From positions 40,968,580-41,032,579 of the forward strand of contig OW121741.1 in NCBI GenBank assembly GCA_933228675.1: a DNA stretch of 64,000 nucleotides, read 5' to 3'. The position numbers were made by a program, and so were the translations under genes. Under the pieces are notes generated by a model. That model saw only the letters and a list, made by a program, of their open reading frames with translations. It was not told the origin of the DNA and did no database searches. Shown piece after piece: positions 11,350 to 23,489 of the stretch. Every line of letters begins with the position of its first letter. The stretch's first letter is position 1. Origin of the DNA: Stomorhina lunata (taxonomy: Eukaryota > Arthropoda > Insecta > Diptera > Rhiniidae).

Positions 11350-11745
11350 CAAACTCTAGGAGACTTGGCCTAAAACTGAATAAAAATTAATGACAAATAT
11401 TGTAATGATTTCTAAAAGACCACAATCGAGCACGATTGAAAATTTCACGTAGAAAGCCAGTTGGAAATAGAAGCGAAATAGTAGGAGAATGAAATGAGCC
11501 TTGCGGTATCCCAGAATCTTAAATCCTTTATATAACAACACTTTCATAGCCATCTGTGAGAAAACTAGAAATATGTAAATCGAGTAAAATAAAGACAATA
11601 ACTTCTTAGAAATATTAAAGGGCACAGCACAATTGTCGCCAAAATGATTAATATAACGACGTAATTTTTCTGAAACCAATGCTATTAGGTCCGTTTATAG
11701 ACCATCACGAAATTTATACAATAAATCGAATCGCTTAGTACAAAA
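11350..11745 (-). pseudogene. Decayed reverse transcriptase fragment
   Basis: Minus strand. A frame-broken reading gives DSGIPQGSF (near 11490-11520), matching the conserved (V/I)PQGS motif of non-LTR reverse transcriptases, followed by residues resembling the usual segment before the catalytic YADD. A 107-codon open frame at 11356-11679 lies in a different frame and is not the original one. Ends of the element were not found. Identification rests mainly on one motif. Confidence 0.4.
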
Positions 11746-12500
11746 GCTTTACCAACCAAACCCTGTCTCTCTCTCCCTAATGCCCTCCACTGTTTCTTGT
11801 AATTTTTATTCAAATCATTTTTCTTTTTGTTCAACAATTTTGTTTAAATGTTGACATTTTTCCAACCTTGTGTTGTGATTGTATGTGTTCTCTGTCGCTC
11901 GTTTATGTATGGGTTCATTTATTAAGCAAAAGCGGAAAAACCACAGTCATTTGTAGCCACATTTACATGTAGCTTGCGGCTTATTGCATGTGATCGATTT
12001 GTCGTTATTCACGCCTATTTTACCGTTCAACGATTTTCAATTGTGGTCGAGGTAGTAGCAAAAATGCCATTTAAAGAAAAATCAACACTGGCAGCAAAAA
12101 AACAAGAACTACAACAAAATGAAACGGTATTATAGTATGTAATACATGTAGCTTTAATACGTTGGAAAAACTTGTACCCTTAACTCCACATGAACACAAA
12201 CACATACACACAATCGTATTAACTGTTTTTCTTTATGTGTCCGATTGCGGTGTATGAGCTCATTTTGACATTTGGTCTAGTAATTATGTAAATATTATCC
12301 TCTTTGTTGTTTTACTATTTTAATCATCTCTGTTTATGGTAGCAAAACATTTCTTTTTCCGTCACTTACTTTTATACAGAAATTTTAGTTTTACGAGTAA
12401 CTTCGGATAAAGCATTTTTCAAATTCTTGTGATGATGAAGAATGTCAATGAGCCATAAAAGCAAAAGATATAACACTAATAGCTATCAGGATCTATCAAA
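11746..12500. other. Low-copy spacer
   Basis: Somewhat less AT-biased sequence with no repeat termini and no long frame; it does not resemble any of the repeats around it and could be unique chromosomal sequence. Confidence 0.35.
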
Positions 12501-13502
12501 TAGGGTAGAAGGGGGAGCATTTGCCACTTTTTTTTAAAGTGCTCTAGGTTTCTTACAGTGAGAGTTATCACAATTTTTTTGTTCTTCATAGGTACCTACA
12601 TGGCAAAAAAATTGTAAGGTATAACCGTTCTCTCTTACAAAAAAAAATTTTGAAGTAAATGCGAAATATTTGAAATATGTTTTTTGTAAACAATTATAAA
12701 AGTCGTTGCCACATGTAAGAAATGGGAATATTATTATCAGGAAATTTTGAACGTATAATGTGTAATATGTTGTAAACATTTCGTTAAAACTTATTTTATA
12801 ATGTTTAGCGTATCCTGCACAAGGAAAAAAAAAAGAATCGAGACAATTCAATTTTGTTATAATATATTTAAAGTATTTTTATGTTTGTTCCCGTACCCTA
12901 ACGAAACTACCCAAAACAGTCCGAAGTTGTCAGAAATTACTCAAAAAACAACAATTTGTATTGAAAAATTTTTACGGGAATACGTTTGAGTAAGTTTGGG
13001 TCGTTTCGTTAAAGTACAGGAACAAACATTTTGTGTAACATATTTTTTTATAATTTATGTTACAGTTTCTTCAGCTTCTTTTTGGGATTGAAAATTTTAT
13101 TTTCACCAACATTTTATTTAAAAAACGTATCTTGAAATATGTTCTTATAGATAGATTTTGGTGTGATCTTTTATAGTATGAGAATTATAGGCTTTTTAAA
13201 TTTCAAAAATTATACGGCATAACTTTAGAAGTTTATATGCGATATAAACTGGCATATCAAACAAAAGCTACTGAAAGTATCATTTATTTATCATTCAAAA
13301 CTTATTTTTACAACCGACTTTGTTTATAAAAATGAGCATATCTTAAAATAATATAGATATAAGTATGATCTTTTATATAATGAATTCTATACAGGATATA
13401 CTGGGCTTTTATATAATATAAACTACTTAGCTCTAGCATATGTAGCGTGTTAGTTATGACAGCGTAAAATTTTACTTTTATTGAGTTAGAGTTATATAAA
13501 TA

Positions 13503-14964
13503 GTACCTGGTAGACCGAGCCTTGCTCGGAGCTTTATGATAAGCATTTTGAGGAAAATTTTAAAGTTTTTATATATTTTATATTATAAAGTGCTAAAATA
13601 AATTTAGAGGAAAGACATTGTAGAAATATTCAGTTTATTTTGAATTATTTGATTTATTTTGTCCGACTAACACATAGTTTGCATAGTTTACAGTTTAACT
13701 CATTTTGAATAATTTTGGAAATTATTCATATCAACAGAAACCTCTGTCGACTCATGCGCAACAACTTTGCTAAATAATATAGTCTGATCAAATGCACAGT
13801 TTACGATTTAATTCATTTTGAGTAGTTTTCTGTGGCGCCACCTGTCGGACTTTGCTTATTCCAATTCATAAAACTTCTTCGGCTTATCCGTAAAGATTAT
13901 AGCATGATTAAATGTACACCATACGATTAAATTGACTTTGAGTAAATTTCAGTAGCGCTACCTGTCGAAATTTCTTCATACCAACTAAGAAACCTTCGTC
14001 GGCTCAGGTGCAACAGCTTTGCTAAAGATTGTAGCATGATTAAATGTACAGATTACGATTAAATTGACTTTGGGTAAGTTTCTGTAGCGCCACCTGTCGG
14101 AAATTATTCATACCAACTAAAAAGCCTTCGTCGGCTCATGCGCTACAACTTTGCTAAAGATCATAGCATGATCAAATGTACAGTTTACGATTTAATTAAT
14201 TTTTAGTAATTTTTAGTGGCGCCATCTGTCGGAAATTAGTCTTATCAACTTTAAAACCTTCGCCGGCTTATCCGCAACATCTTCGCTAAAGAGCATAACA
14301 CAATCAAATTCACAGTTTACTATTCTATAAAGAACATACATACAGACAAACATTCATTTGTTTAAAATAATACTAATTTTTCCCCCTTTTTATTCCCTAA
14401 TTTCTAAAAGTTCCATATGTATATTTGGTACTTTTTTGGTGCCAATTGAATTCGGTACATTTTTTTAAAACGCATTTAACATAATGTATAATGTTCCTAT
14501 TCATATTACTTTGGAGATGTTAAGTTATCATTTTATCCCTTTTTTACCCATTTTGGCTCCAAAATCAAAAAAGTACCTAATACGTGTTTCATGTTTTTTT
14601 ACATCTATTGATTGCAGTACCAAGTTTCTTTCTATATTCTTTAGTTTAAAATATAAGAGTGGGTTAAAAAGGTGCCAAAAAAACTATTTCCACCCTTTTT
14701 TACCCCCTATCGGACATAGTTTCAAAAAAGTACCAAACACCTGTCCGCTTATTTTCAAAGCTGTTTAAAACGTAATTTTAATTTTGTTTCTATACCTATT
14801 ACTTTAGGAGACATAGCGTTTTCGATTTTTTCCCCTTTTTACCCGTTTTTACCCTCTTAGAGGTAAAAGTTCCAAAAGTCCCTTCTTCTTCCACCTATAC
14901 ATCAAAAAAAGATACCCACTGTCCAAATTTTATCAAAATCGTTAGAGCCGTTTTCGAGATAGCC

Positions 14965-15036
<72 letters not shown>

Positions 15037-15060
15037 TATTGCTCGTTTAAGAATATAAGA
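13503..15060 (-). mobile_element. Non-autonomous Helitron, copy 3
   Basis: Minus orientation: 5'-TC at 15060 going left, 3' hairpin and GGTAC at 13503. The uninterrupted P-like copy at 2328-2345 reads AAATATACATTT where this copy reads AAATA-[Helitron]-TACATTT, so the insertion is exact, without target duplication, between A and T in element orientation. It has a long (TA)n tract at 14966-15032 and one more ~130-bp internal unit than copy 1. No helicase frame. Confidence 0.87.
14966..15032. repeat. (TA)n microsatellite at the Helitron 5' end
   Basis: Uninterrupted TA dinucleotides about 30 bp inside the 5' terminus. Copies 1 and 2 have short tracts at the same place and copy 4 has lost it, so the tract is polymorphic between copies. 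Confidence 0.9.
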
Positions 15061-16206
15061 TACATTTTTATATTATATATAAAATGTATATATTTTTTTG
15101 TCTACATCTACAACGGAAGTCGGTAGTCGTGTGGCTATGTCGACGCTTAAAAAAATTATTTCTATTTGAATGAATGTATTCTAATTTTAACAGGTTGTAG
15201 CCCGTAGCCTGCAGTCGTGATTGTGTTTATAGTATAATAGCAAACAGAAACTGGGATTTTCAAAAGTAGTATGGTAGCATAATTTGAGAAAAGAAAATAA
15301 TAATTCGATCAAACGTCAGAAAGTTAATATGGCTGACAAAAGAGAGAACGGTTATACCTTACTAATTTCTTTTATCATGGGTGCCTATATATGTTAGCTT
15401 TAAACTGTGTTGGTTCAGATTGCCTACGGCTTTTCTTTATGTATCAAATTTGAAAAATAGCAAATTAACTAAAAGTGGCCAATGTGCCCCATCCATTTAC
15501 CAATAAGTTGGGTACAAAAAAGAAGTAAAAAAAATTGTTGTAAAAAAGTAAATTTTTACATCTATAAAGCTTTAACATACAAAACAAACAAACCAAAAAA
15601 TTAATTCAAGTTCATTTCACGTGGATAAATTTAACAAAACAGTAAAAATTTCAGAGATCAAAATTTAAACTATTGGGCCTCTGTTAACATTGTAATGTGT
15701 CATATCAACATAAAAAAAAATGTAAAGATGGAAGATGGATTAGGCCTTGCAACCAAAATACTATATCCTTTTTAGGGATATTACAAATGTCGGGCTCAAA
15801 AAATGTCGACGAGTTGCTTTGTTATATAGGTATGGCAAATGTGCCCCAGGTAGAGTCCTTAGATGTAATGAACTATTTTTCACATAAGAAATAGATTTAT
15901 TGATACAAACTTATAATATTTGTTCTCAATACTATATTGTTTATTAAACTAATGAATAATTTCTTAGGGTAACAAAAAACTAAGAAAAATATTACAAAAA
16001 TACTTGTAGGATCAGGATCTGCTAAAACAATAAATCACGCTTGATGTTTTAAATATGAAAGCTACAGCAGTAAAAATTTGAGATACAGAATATCAGTGAT
16101 GAACGAATATAAAATCGATTACAGCATCAAAAAAGATAAGTTAGTTTTCAAGAAAATTAGTGGTGGCAAATGCGCCCCTATGGCAAATGCTCCCCCTCCT
16201 ACCCTA

Positions 16207-16800
16207 TACATTGTAAGAATTAAATACCTACGAGTAACGCGTTTTGAACACAACAGAAAATATTTTAATATTACAAACTATTAGTTCAAATTTTCCGTAC
16301 AAAATTCCAGCTATAATACTGATACTTTTATAATTCGTTTATGAATTAGGGGGAAAGTTTTTATATTAATTTAATTTAAAATAGAGGTATTTGATGACCT
16401 AACAAATCCCTCAAAACTGCAATACACGATAAGCACAAAGATTATGTAACAAAAATTAGATGTGTATAATTTTTACAAAAAGTGCTATGTTCGGATATAC
16501 GGAATCTTAAATACCCTTCACCAATTGTGCTCAAAACGTTAAAAATAGAGTGGAACGAGTTTTGGTCATTTAAAGTATTTTTATATGTTTCTGAAGACTA
16601 ATTTAGGTGAACGGTACAGAAATAATAGTCGCGTAGAAAGACCCTAACTCTTATATTTAAAAATTTACAAGAGAAGGTAAAAACTGTAATTAAAACAGGT
16701 TAAAACAGTAATTGACAAAATTTTACGTTTTTGTTTCTCAAAACTTTTTTTAAATTTCAAACATACAAAAAACTAAATTCAGATATGGCTTTTTGTATTT
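16207..16800. other. AT-rich spacer, nothing recognised
   Basis: No termini, frames or repeats recognised between the outer TA-flanked element and the satellite. Confidence 0.3.
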
Positions 16801-19350
16801 CATTTCGTATTAAGGAAGCTTTACATAGAGAATGTTTTCTATAGGAAAGCTTTCGAAAGCGAATGCTGTCTACAAGAGACCTTTCGATATTAAAAGTTTT
16901 TTGAAATTGAAAGTTTGACTTTGAATATTTTCTATATAATAATTTCTTTCGACATTGAAAGTTCTAGGAAGGAAATCAAAAGTTTTTATACCCACCATCA
17001 AAAAGAATGGGGAGTATATTGAGAATGTCATTCCGTTTGTAATTTCCTTAATATTGGCTCAAAAACCAAAAACGATATATATTCTGAATCCTTATGCGAT
17101 GTCCGTCTGTCTGTCTGTTGAAATCACAATAACGTCTAAACGAAAGGAGCTAGCTAACTGAAACTTAGCAAAAACATTCTTCATCTATGAGAAAATTTTG
17201 GTATTGAAATTGGGCAAAATCGGTTCACATTTGACCATAGCTCCCGTATAACCTCGTCTAGAATAATCGCTTATTTGTTAATAAATGACCAATTATAACA
17301 GTTATGATGACAGAATTTGGTATCTAGAAGTCTTACATAAGCACTAGGCAGTATATAAAATTTCATTAAAATCGGTTTACATTTAGCCGTAGCACCCATA
17401 CAAAAAACTTACGAAAACAGCCTAAATTTCACCTAAAATACACTTAAATGCCAATAAATCTAAAAGTATAACAGATATAACCAACAGATGTGGCACAAGA
17501 AAGTCTTATATCAATGCCAGCCAGTGTGCGAAATTTTGTCACAATCGGTCACCATTTGAGCATAGCTCCCATATAAAAAACCTATGGAAACACAAAAATA
17601 CATAAAGAAAAGGTTGTTTATGTCCGTCTGTCCGTCAGATAAAAGTACGATAGCGCCTTAACGAAAAGAGCTAGAGGGACAAAATTTTACAAAAGTATTT
17701 TGGATATCTTAAGAAAGATTTGTGTTGAAAATGGACAAAGTCGGTTCAAATTTAGTAAGAGCTCCCATATAACCCCGCCCCGAGAAACACATTATTGCTG
17801 ATAAGTTGAAATAAATAAATTAAAATAGGGAAGTTTTATACAATTTTTGATCAATTTATCAAATTTTATAGGAATCAGTCCATATTTGACTTTAGCTTTC
17901 ATGTGAAAAACACTCACGGAAACCAAAAATTTTAGCAAAGGCCAGTTAAAAGCTATTAAATTAGAAACTATTAGAAATTTTACAAGAAAAAGCTCTATAT
18001 ATATACCAGCCAGTGTGTAAAATTTTGTTACAATCGGTCAACATTTGGCTATAATTCTTATATATATAACATCCCCTTCCTAAATCTACAATCAAAAAGA
18101 TTTGGAGGTACATTCATTATATTAAGATTGCACCTATGAAATTAGATAGGCATCAATCAATGTTCAGCCCAGGCTTTATATATGATGACCTCATTAGGAA
18201 CTCCTAACGAAATATATGGACCTGTCGTATTACTATTAACGTGTTTAGCCTAACTACATATTAAGCACAACGAAAAATATTTAACAACTTATAAATGTAA
18301 AACTATACCCGGTTATGAGACCGAATTTTGATCAAAGTAATACTGGGGAAACCACTAAAATATTTTTAAATGTTGAAGGATAAAGCTACGGCAACCGAAT
18401 TTAGTCCAAAGGTTTTACCAACAATACCAATTAGCTTAGCGATTTTTCCAGTTCTGGTCCAGATTTTGAATTAGCTGCATCCTTGTAGATATATGAGATA
18501 TGTTTCTAAATTTAACACAACTTGATGGTGGGTATATAAGATTCGGCACAGCCGAATATAACACTCTTACTTGTTTATAAATAAAGTTTATTATTAGGAA
18601 GCAAAAGAAATCGAAAGATTTATAAAGGAAATTTTTAGATTTTGTCATTTTTATATTAGAAGGCTCTTGATATGGAATGTTTTTAGTAGAAAGCTTTAGA
18701 TATTAAAAGTAACCATTAGGAAAAGGTTTTAATCCGAAATTTTCTGGCGACAAAAGTTTTATATAGAAAATCTTTTTTTCCGGAGCTTTTTATATGGAAT
18801 GTTATTAGTAAAAAGCTTGTTATATCAAAAGTTATCTATAGGAAAGCTTGATATTAAAAAGTTCTATATAAGAAATCTTTCGATATCGAATGTTTATTAT
18901 AGGAATCCTCTCGACATTGAGAGTTTTATATAGGATTTTTTAATATAAACAGTTTTTAAGAAAACTTTAGATATTAAAGTTATCCATAGGAAAAGCTTTT
19001 AATATTGAATTTTTTTCTATAGGAAAGTCTTGTATAAAAAAATGTTTTCTATCTTAAATATTTTGAGGACAAATGTTTTATGTAAGAAATTTTTCGATAT
19101 CGAAAGTTTGTAATAGAAAACCTTTCGACTTCGAAAGTTTTATATAAGAAAACTTTAGACAAATAATGATATTTTTAATTGGAAAGCTTTTGATGTGGAA
19201 TGTTTTTAGTAGAAAGTTTAAGATATTAATCTATAGAAGAAAAGCTTTTAATTTTAAAAGTTTTCTATCCGAAAAATGTTGTCGGCAAAAGTTTAATACA
19301 AGAAATCATTTTAAATCCAAACGAAAGCTTTAAGATTCAAAAGTTTTCTA
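16800..19350. repeat. Degenerate short-period satellite (GAAAGCTTT / GAAAGTTTT type)
   Basis: Successive blocks of about 30-40 bp of the type AAAGCTTTNGATATTGAAAG and AGTTTTCTATAGG run from about 16800 to 16980 and resume from 18590 to 19350; a Helentron-like element (16981-18575) lies between. A longer motif (TATGGAATGTTTTTAGTAGAAAGC) recurs near 18670, 18790 and 19190, hinting at higher-order organisation. The units are diverged, so this is an old array. Confidence 0.6.
16981..18575 (+). mobile_element. Helentron-like element, family A, full-length
   Basis: Starts TTTTTATACCCACCATCAAAA and ends with GATGGTGGGTATATAAG, hairpin ATTCGGC-aca-GCCGAAT and CTTACTTGTT. TACCCACCATCAA and its complement near the 3' end form subterminal inverted repeats. 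The interior has recurring blocks of the type AATCGGT(T/C)CACATTTGACCATAGCTCCCATA, each 150-250 bp apart, so the core is a diverged tandem repeat. No frame longer than 70 codons. It lies inside the GAAAGCTTT satellite. Confidence 0.7.
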
Positions 19351-19640
19351 TTATTTGTTGATATTTTGACGAGATAGGGCTTTTAAAAAAATATATTTTT
19401 TACGGAGTAAGTTAGAGCTTTTAGAAAATTACTTAAATAACCGCTAATTTTGATAAAATTGCCTTTAATTTTTGCTAATCTGTGAAAATTTTAAAGCCAG
19501 CTAATTTTAAGTGTATACATAAGTGTTAGTTTTGTGTTGATAAATGAACAAAACTTTGACTAATTTGTGAATTACTTTGGTTTTAATTGGGTGTGAAATA
19601 TTCTGAAGGCAGATTAATACACAAACAATTTCAGAAATTG

Positions 19641-19830
19641 CACACCCATGTAAACTATGTAACCAAAGTACAGGTCGCAACTCTAAAGATAAATTCGGCA
19701 AAAATCATTTTTTTTGATAGTGGGACCATGGCAATTGAAACTCGTCAAAATTGGTCCATTATTTATGGTACCTCCCATAGGTCCCACTTCCCGGAATTGA
19801 TATTTTGGCCACAAATATCAACTTTTTTCT
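19641..19830 (+). mobile_element. Helentron-like family B fragment
   Basis: Internal piece only: CAGGTCGCAA(C)TCTAAAGATAA, GGGACCATGGC, TTTATGGTACCTCCCATAGG and TTCCCGGAATTGATA match the copies at 55690-55850 and 59620-59770. Both termini are missing. Confidence 0.6.
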
Positions 19831-21191
19831 TTAAATATTTTTCTTATTTGTTTTTTTTCTTGATTTTTGTTGATTTTTAAGTATGGAAAAATATCCAAGA
19901 TATCTTTAATGGATATTACATTTATTTTCCAAACTTATAAAACCTCCCATTATTTCAAAATCTAACTTGCCTACATTAAATATAATCAGAAACTTTTGAT
20001 ATTCCAATTTTTTTCTTGTACTTCAGAACAAGCCTATTTTCATGTTATTACCAAGAAATTTAAGCCCTTTATTTTCAAGTTAAAAATAATCAGGTGTTTT
20101 AAAGGTTTTTCTTGTTTTGTATTTTATTTCTTTCATTTGAGTTGTAAGAACTTCATCATGTACCAGACTTACAATAACTTTTTATGCCAAAAATAAAATA
20201 AATAGTCAAATATTAAGAGGAAAAAAATATAAGTAGGAAAAGTTAAGTATAAGTTTAGCGTAAAAGAAAAAAGTGTAAAATATCAAAAACTCAATTCGCT
20301 CGGGGAAAAAGGTTAGAGGTCGAAAATAGGACGAAATATTTGTAATATAGTAAAAATAAATTTCAGTATTCGAGTTATAGTTAAGGGTTTGGAATGCCTA
20401 TAAAAGCGTTATAAGCCTTATAATGGTCCATATAAATACATACATATCTTACAATCATATTTGGTATTCCTAAGCGAACCCATTTTCCTTAATCAACATT
20501 TAAAAACTATCATTTTATTTGACTATTTCCTGATTCCCTCCATCATGATCCCATTTAAAAACATCCAAAATATCACATTTCCTTTAATTAATTTCCTCTT
20601 CTTGACTTGTTAAATACTCTTTAGTTAATTGTTTATCACCATTTAACTAATGTTTTCTTTGTTGAACATTGAATTCTAAAAGTGTTTTCTTTTATTTCCT
20701 TTTCTTTTTGACAAATATTATTCTGTTAGTGTAGAATAACATGGACACTTGTGTTCTTAAAATAAAAGAAATGTTTTCAGTACTTTTCTTTTCTTGTTTC
20801 GTATTTTTTTAGATTTTTTGACTCTATATTTTTTTCCCCAAGTATTATAAACAAGTATGTAAACTTTTATTGCGTTTTAAAAGTTTATTTCCGCTTCAGT
20901 TCTTCAAATAAGCCAAAAGAACACTTAAAGTCTCTTAGAAAAATAATTCAGACTTGAACACACACAGACACACTTACACTTTCTCATGCCCTGAGACAGA
21001 GGAATACAAAAACAGGAAAATAAATTCTCAAAAACACAAAACTTCAAAAATGAGCTTCTTTCTCAGCAGACAGAGTCTCGTTGACTTTGGTTCATATTTT
21101 CAATGTTAAGAGTCAACTGCATAAATACATTGAAATGGAAGTTCAAGACCCTGTAGTTCTGGACTAGCATTCTTTATTCAATTTAGGGCTT
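19831..21191. other. Low-copy AT-rich spacer
   Basis: No repeat termini or domain-bearing frames. It could be ordinary intergenic or intronic DNA. Confidence 0.35.
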
Positions 21192-22275
21192 AACAAGTAA
21201 GAGTGTTATATTCGGCTGTGCCGAATCTTATAAACCCACCAGCAAATTGTGTTATATTTAGAAACATATCTTATATATCTATGAGGGTGCAGCTGATTTA
21301 AAATGTAAGCCAAATTCGAATAAAATTTTAACGCTAGTTGGTATTGTTGGTAAAATCTGGACTAAATTCGGTTGCAGTAGCTTCAAAGTTCAACATTTAA
21401 AAGTATCTAAGTTCATAAACTTTTCGTTGTGCTTAATATGTAGTTAGAATAAACATATTGATAGTAATACGGCAGGTCCATATATTTTGTTAGGAGTTCC
21501 TAATGCATCTATATAAAGTCTGGACTTAACAGTGATTGATAGCTATCTAACTACGTAGTGGTTTTCGGGAGTGGTTTCCTTATGAAAGCTATGATCAAAT
21601 ATGGACCGATTCCTTTAAAACTTGATATACTGACCAATAGTTGCATAAAACTTATCTGTTCCAAATTAAGTCGTCATAGCTACTACAATTGTCTTCAATT
21701 TATCAGTATTAATGTGATTCCCAGGGCGGGTTTATATGTTAGATCTAACCAAATATGAACCGATTTCGCTTATTTTCAACACACAACTTTTTGAAAATAT
21801 CGAGGATACATTTGTAAAATTTTGTCTTTCCAGCTCTTTTTTTAAGGCGCATTTGACGGACAAACGGACACAAACCTCCTATCTTTTAGTATTTTTGTGT
21901 TTCCGTAAGTATTTATATGAGAGCTATGTTCAAATTGTAACCGATTGTGACAAAATTTTGCACACTGGCCAGCATTGACATAAGACTTCCTTGTACTAAA
22001 TTAAGTGGCCTTAGCTAGTTTGAGTTGATCATTTAATCGCATTTATGTTTATTTTAGGTGGAATTTAGGCTGTTTTCGTAAGTGTTTTGTATGGAAGGTA
22101 TGGTGAAATGTGAACCGATTTAGATAAAATGCGCTGCATAATGATCATGTAAAACTTTTCTGTGCTAAATTATCAAATCGTATCTGTTATAATTTGTCAT
22201 TTGATAGCATATAAGCGATTGGCCTATGCGAGGTTATTTGCTGGCAATAGTCAAAAGCAAACCGATTTCAATCAT
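21192..22275 (-). mobile_element. Helentron-like element, family A, 5'-truncated
   Basis: Minus orientation. Begins at the 3' terminus (AACAAGTAAGAG, hairpin ATTCGGC-TGT-GCCGAAT) and runs through the CATATTTGA/CCGATT blocks, losing similarity near 22275 before the expected 5' start TATACCCACC. Internal blocks are more diverged than in 47030-48793. Confidence 0.6.
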
Positions 22276-22785
22276 TATTACAAAACCAAGTAGAGATCTG
22301 TGTATGGAGGAGCTTTTATAGACTTAACGATGTTAGAAAGACAAGGGTCTCACTTCAAATAAATCTTCGTTACTCTAAAGCACTATCTTTATCATTGAAA
22401 TTTCCTCTGACGATAGGTAAACAGGTAGATCCTGCTTTGTTATAAAGAAAAGTCTTAATATTTTTCTTATTCCTTTATTCAGAGGCGAAGACACCGAGAG
22501 ATACCCTCAATTTTTTGTGGATCTAGTGGTCTAACATGAAAGTGACAATGATGTCAGCATCGACTATTTAAGATATTGGTCTACCAAAACGAAGTATCAG
22601 CATTATGAAATCTCAACCTATTTTCATACACTTTATCACAAAACTTAGCAAAGAGGCTTCCAAGGATTAGCTTCCACCGGACATGCAGACGTGACGATAA
22701 AAATTGCTACGATTTACGATTTACATTTGCTCTCGTTCAGGAGAGTCGGTTGTGGCAGAATGTGACCGAATTCTATATAAATGAA
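22276..22785. other. Host sequence of the SINE insertion, unassigned
   Basis: Relatively GC-rich for the window, with no intact frame. It continues past the SINE into 23203-23460, where a protein signature is visible, so it may be the upstream, decayed part of the same element. Confidence 0.3.
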
Positions 22786-22795
22786 CACTACCATG

Positions 22796-23202
<407 letters not shown>

Positions 23203-23460
23203 CACTACCATGATTATATGAAAGCAAAATTCTACAACTCGGTGGCAACTAGCTACTGTTATGTACCAAATAATGAATTTCCTGAAAACTTAAGGGATAC
23301 AACCGACGAGCAAGGAGAGCGACTACACAAAGATTAGGCAAAAATCGACACACGGTGCCAAGGATTTTGGGACTAGGGCATGATGAGCTACTTCTGTTGG
23401 ACTGAAACAGATTCCAAACAGTACAAGCGACTCAGTCCGACTAAAATGAAGACAAATTGT
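23203..23460 (+). pseudogene. Broken frame with EQGER...GFWD...CW signature
   Basis: Reading from the duplicated target site gives FPENLRDTTDEQGERLHKD, a stop, then CQGFWD, a stop, and GMMSYFCW. From memory, a similar signature (FPENLGD..EQGERFHQD..YQG.WD..MM.DYCW) recurs in repeat-encoded proteins of arthropod genomes; I cannot name the family or its function. Two in-frame stops (near 23337 and 23378) show it is dead. The SINE inserted immediately upstream. Confidence 0.4.
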
Positions 23461-23489
23461 CAAAAACTTAAAAAAATGTATAGTAACCG

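Larger units (their letters stand above)
12599..15379. mobile_element. P-element-like transposon, copy 2, split by a Helitron
   Basis: Same CATG termini and shared GTAAGGTATAACCGTTCTC end as copy 1. The flanking 8-mers GGTACCTA (12591-12598) and GGTGCCTA (15380-15387) are a target duplication with one mismatch. The body is near-identical to copy 1 apart from a roughly 40-bp loss near 13285-13300 and the Helitron at 13503-15060. Removing the Helitron restores the sequence of copy 1 at that point. Confidence 0.75.
12503..16204. mobile_element. Outer TA-flanked DNA element carrying nested insertions
   Basis: The termini form an inverted repeat of about 25 bp: GGGTAGAAGGGGGAGCATTT at 12503 and, from the right end, GGGTAGGAGGGGGAGCATTT at 16204. 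TA flanks both sides (12501-12502 and 16205-16206). A P-like element sits at 12599-15379, only about 100 bp inside the left end. The right part repeats GGCAAATG(T/C)GCCCC motifs (near 15480, 15835, 16163). A 65-codon frame at 15697-15894 has no domain I recognise. Superfamily unknown; TA flanks allow Tc1/mariner-type transposition. Confidence 0.6.

Noticed and set aside
11356..11679. 107-codon minus-strand frame as a gene
   Set aside because: The meaningful reverse-transcriptase motif lies in another frame of the same DNA, so this frame is incidental.
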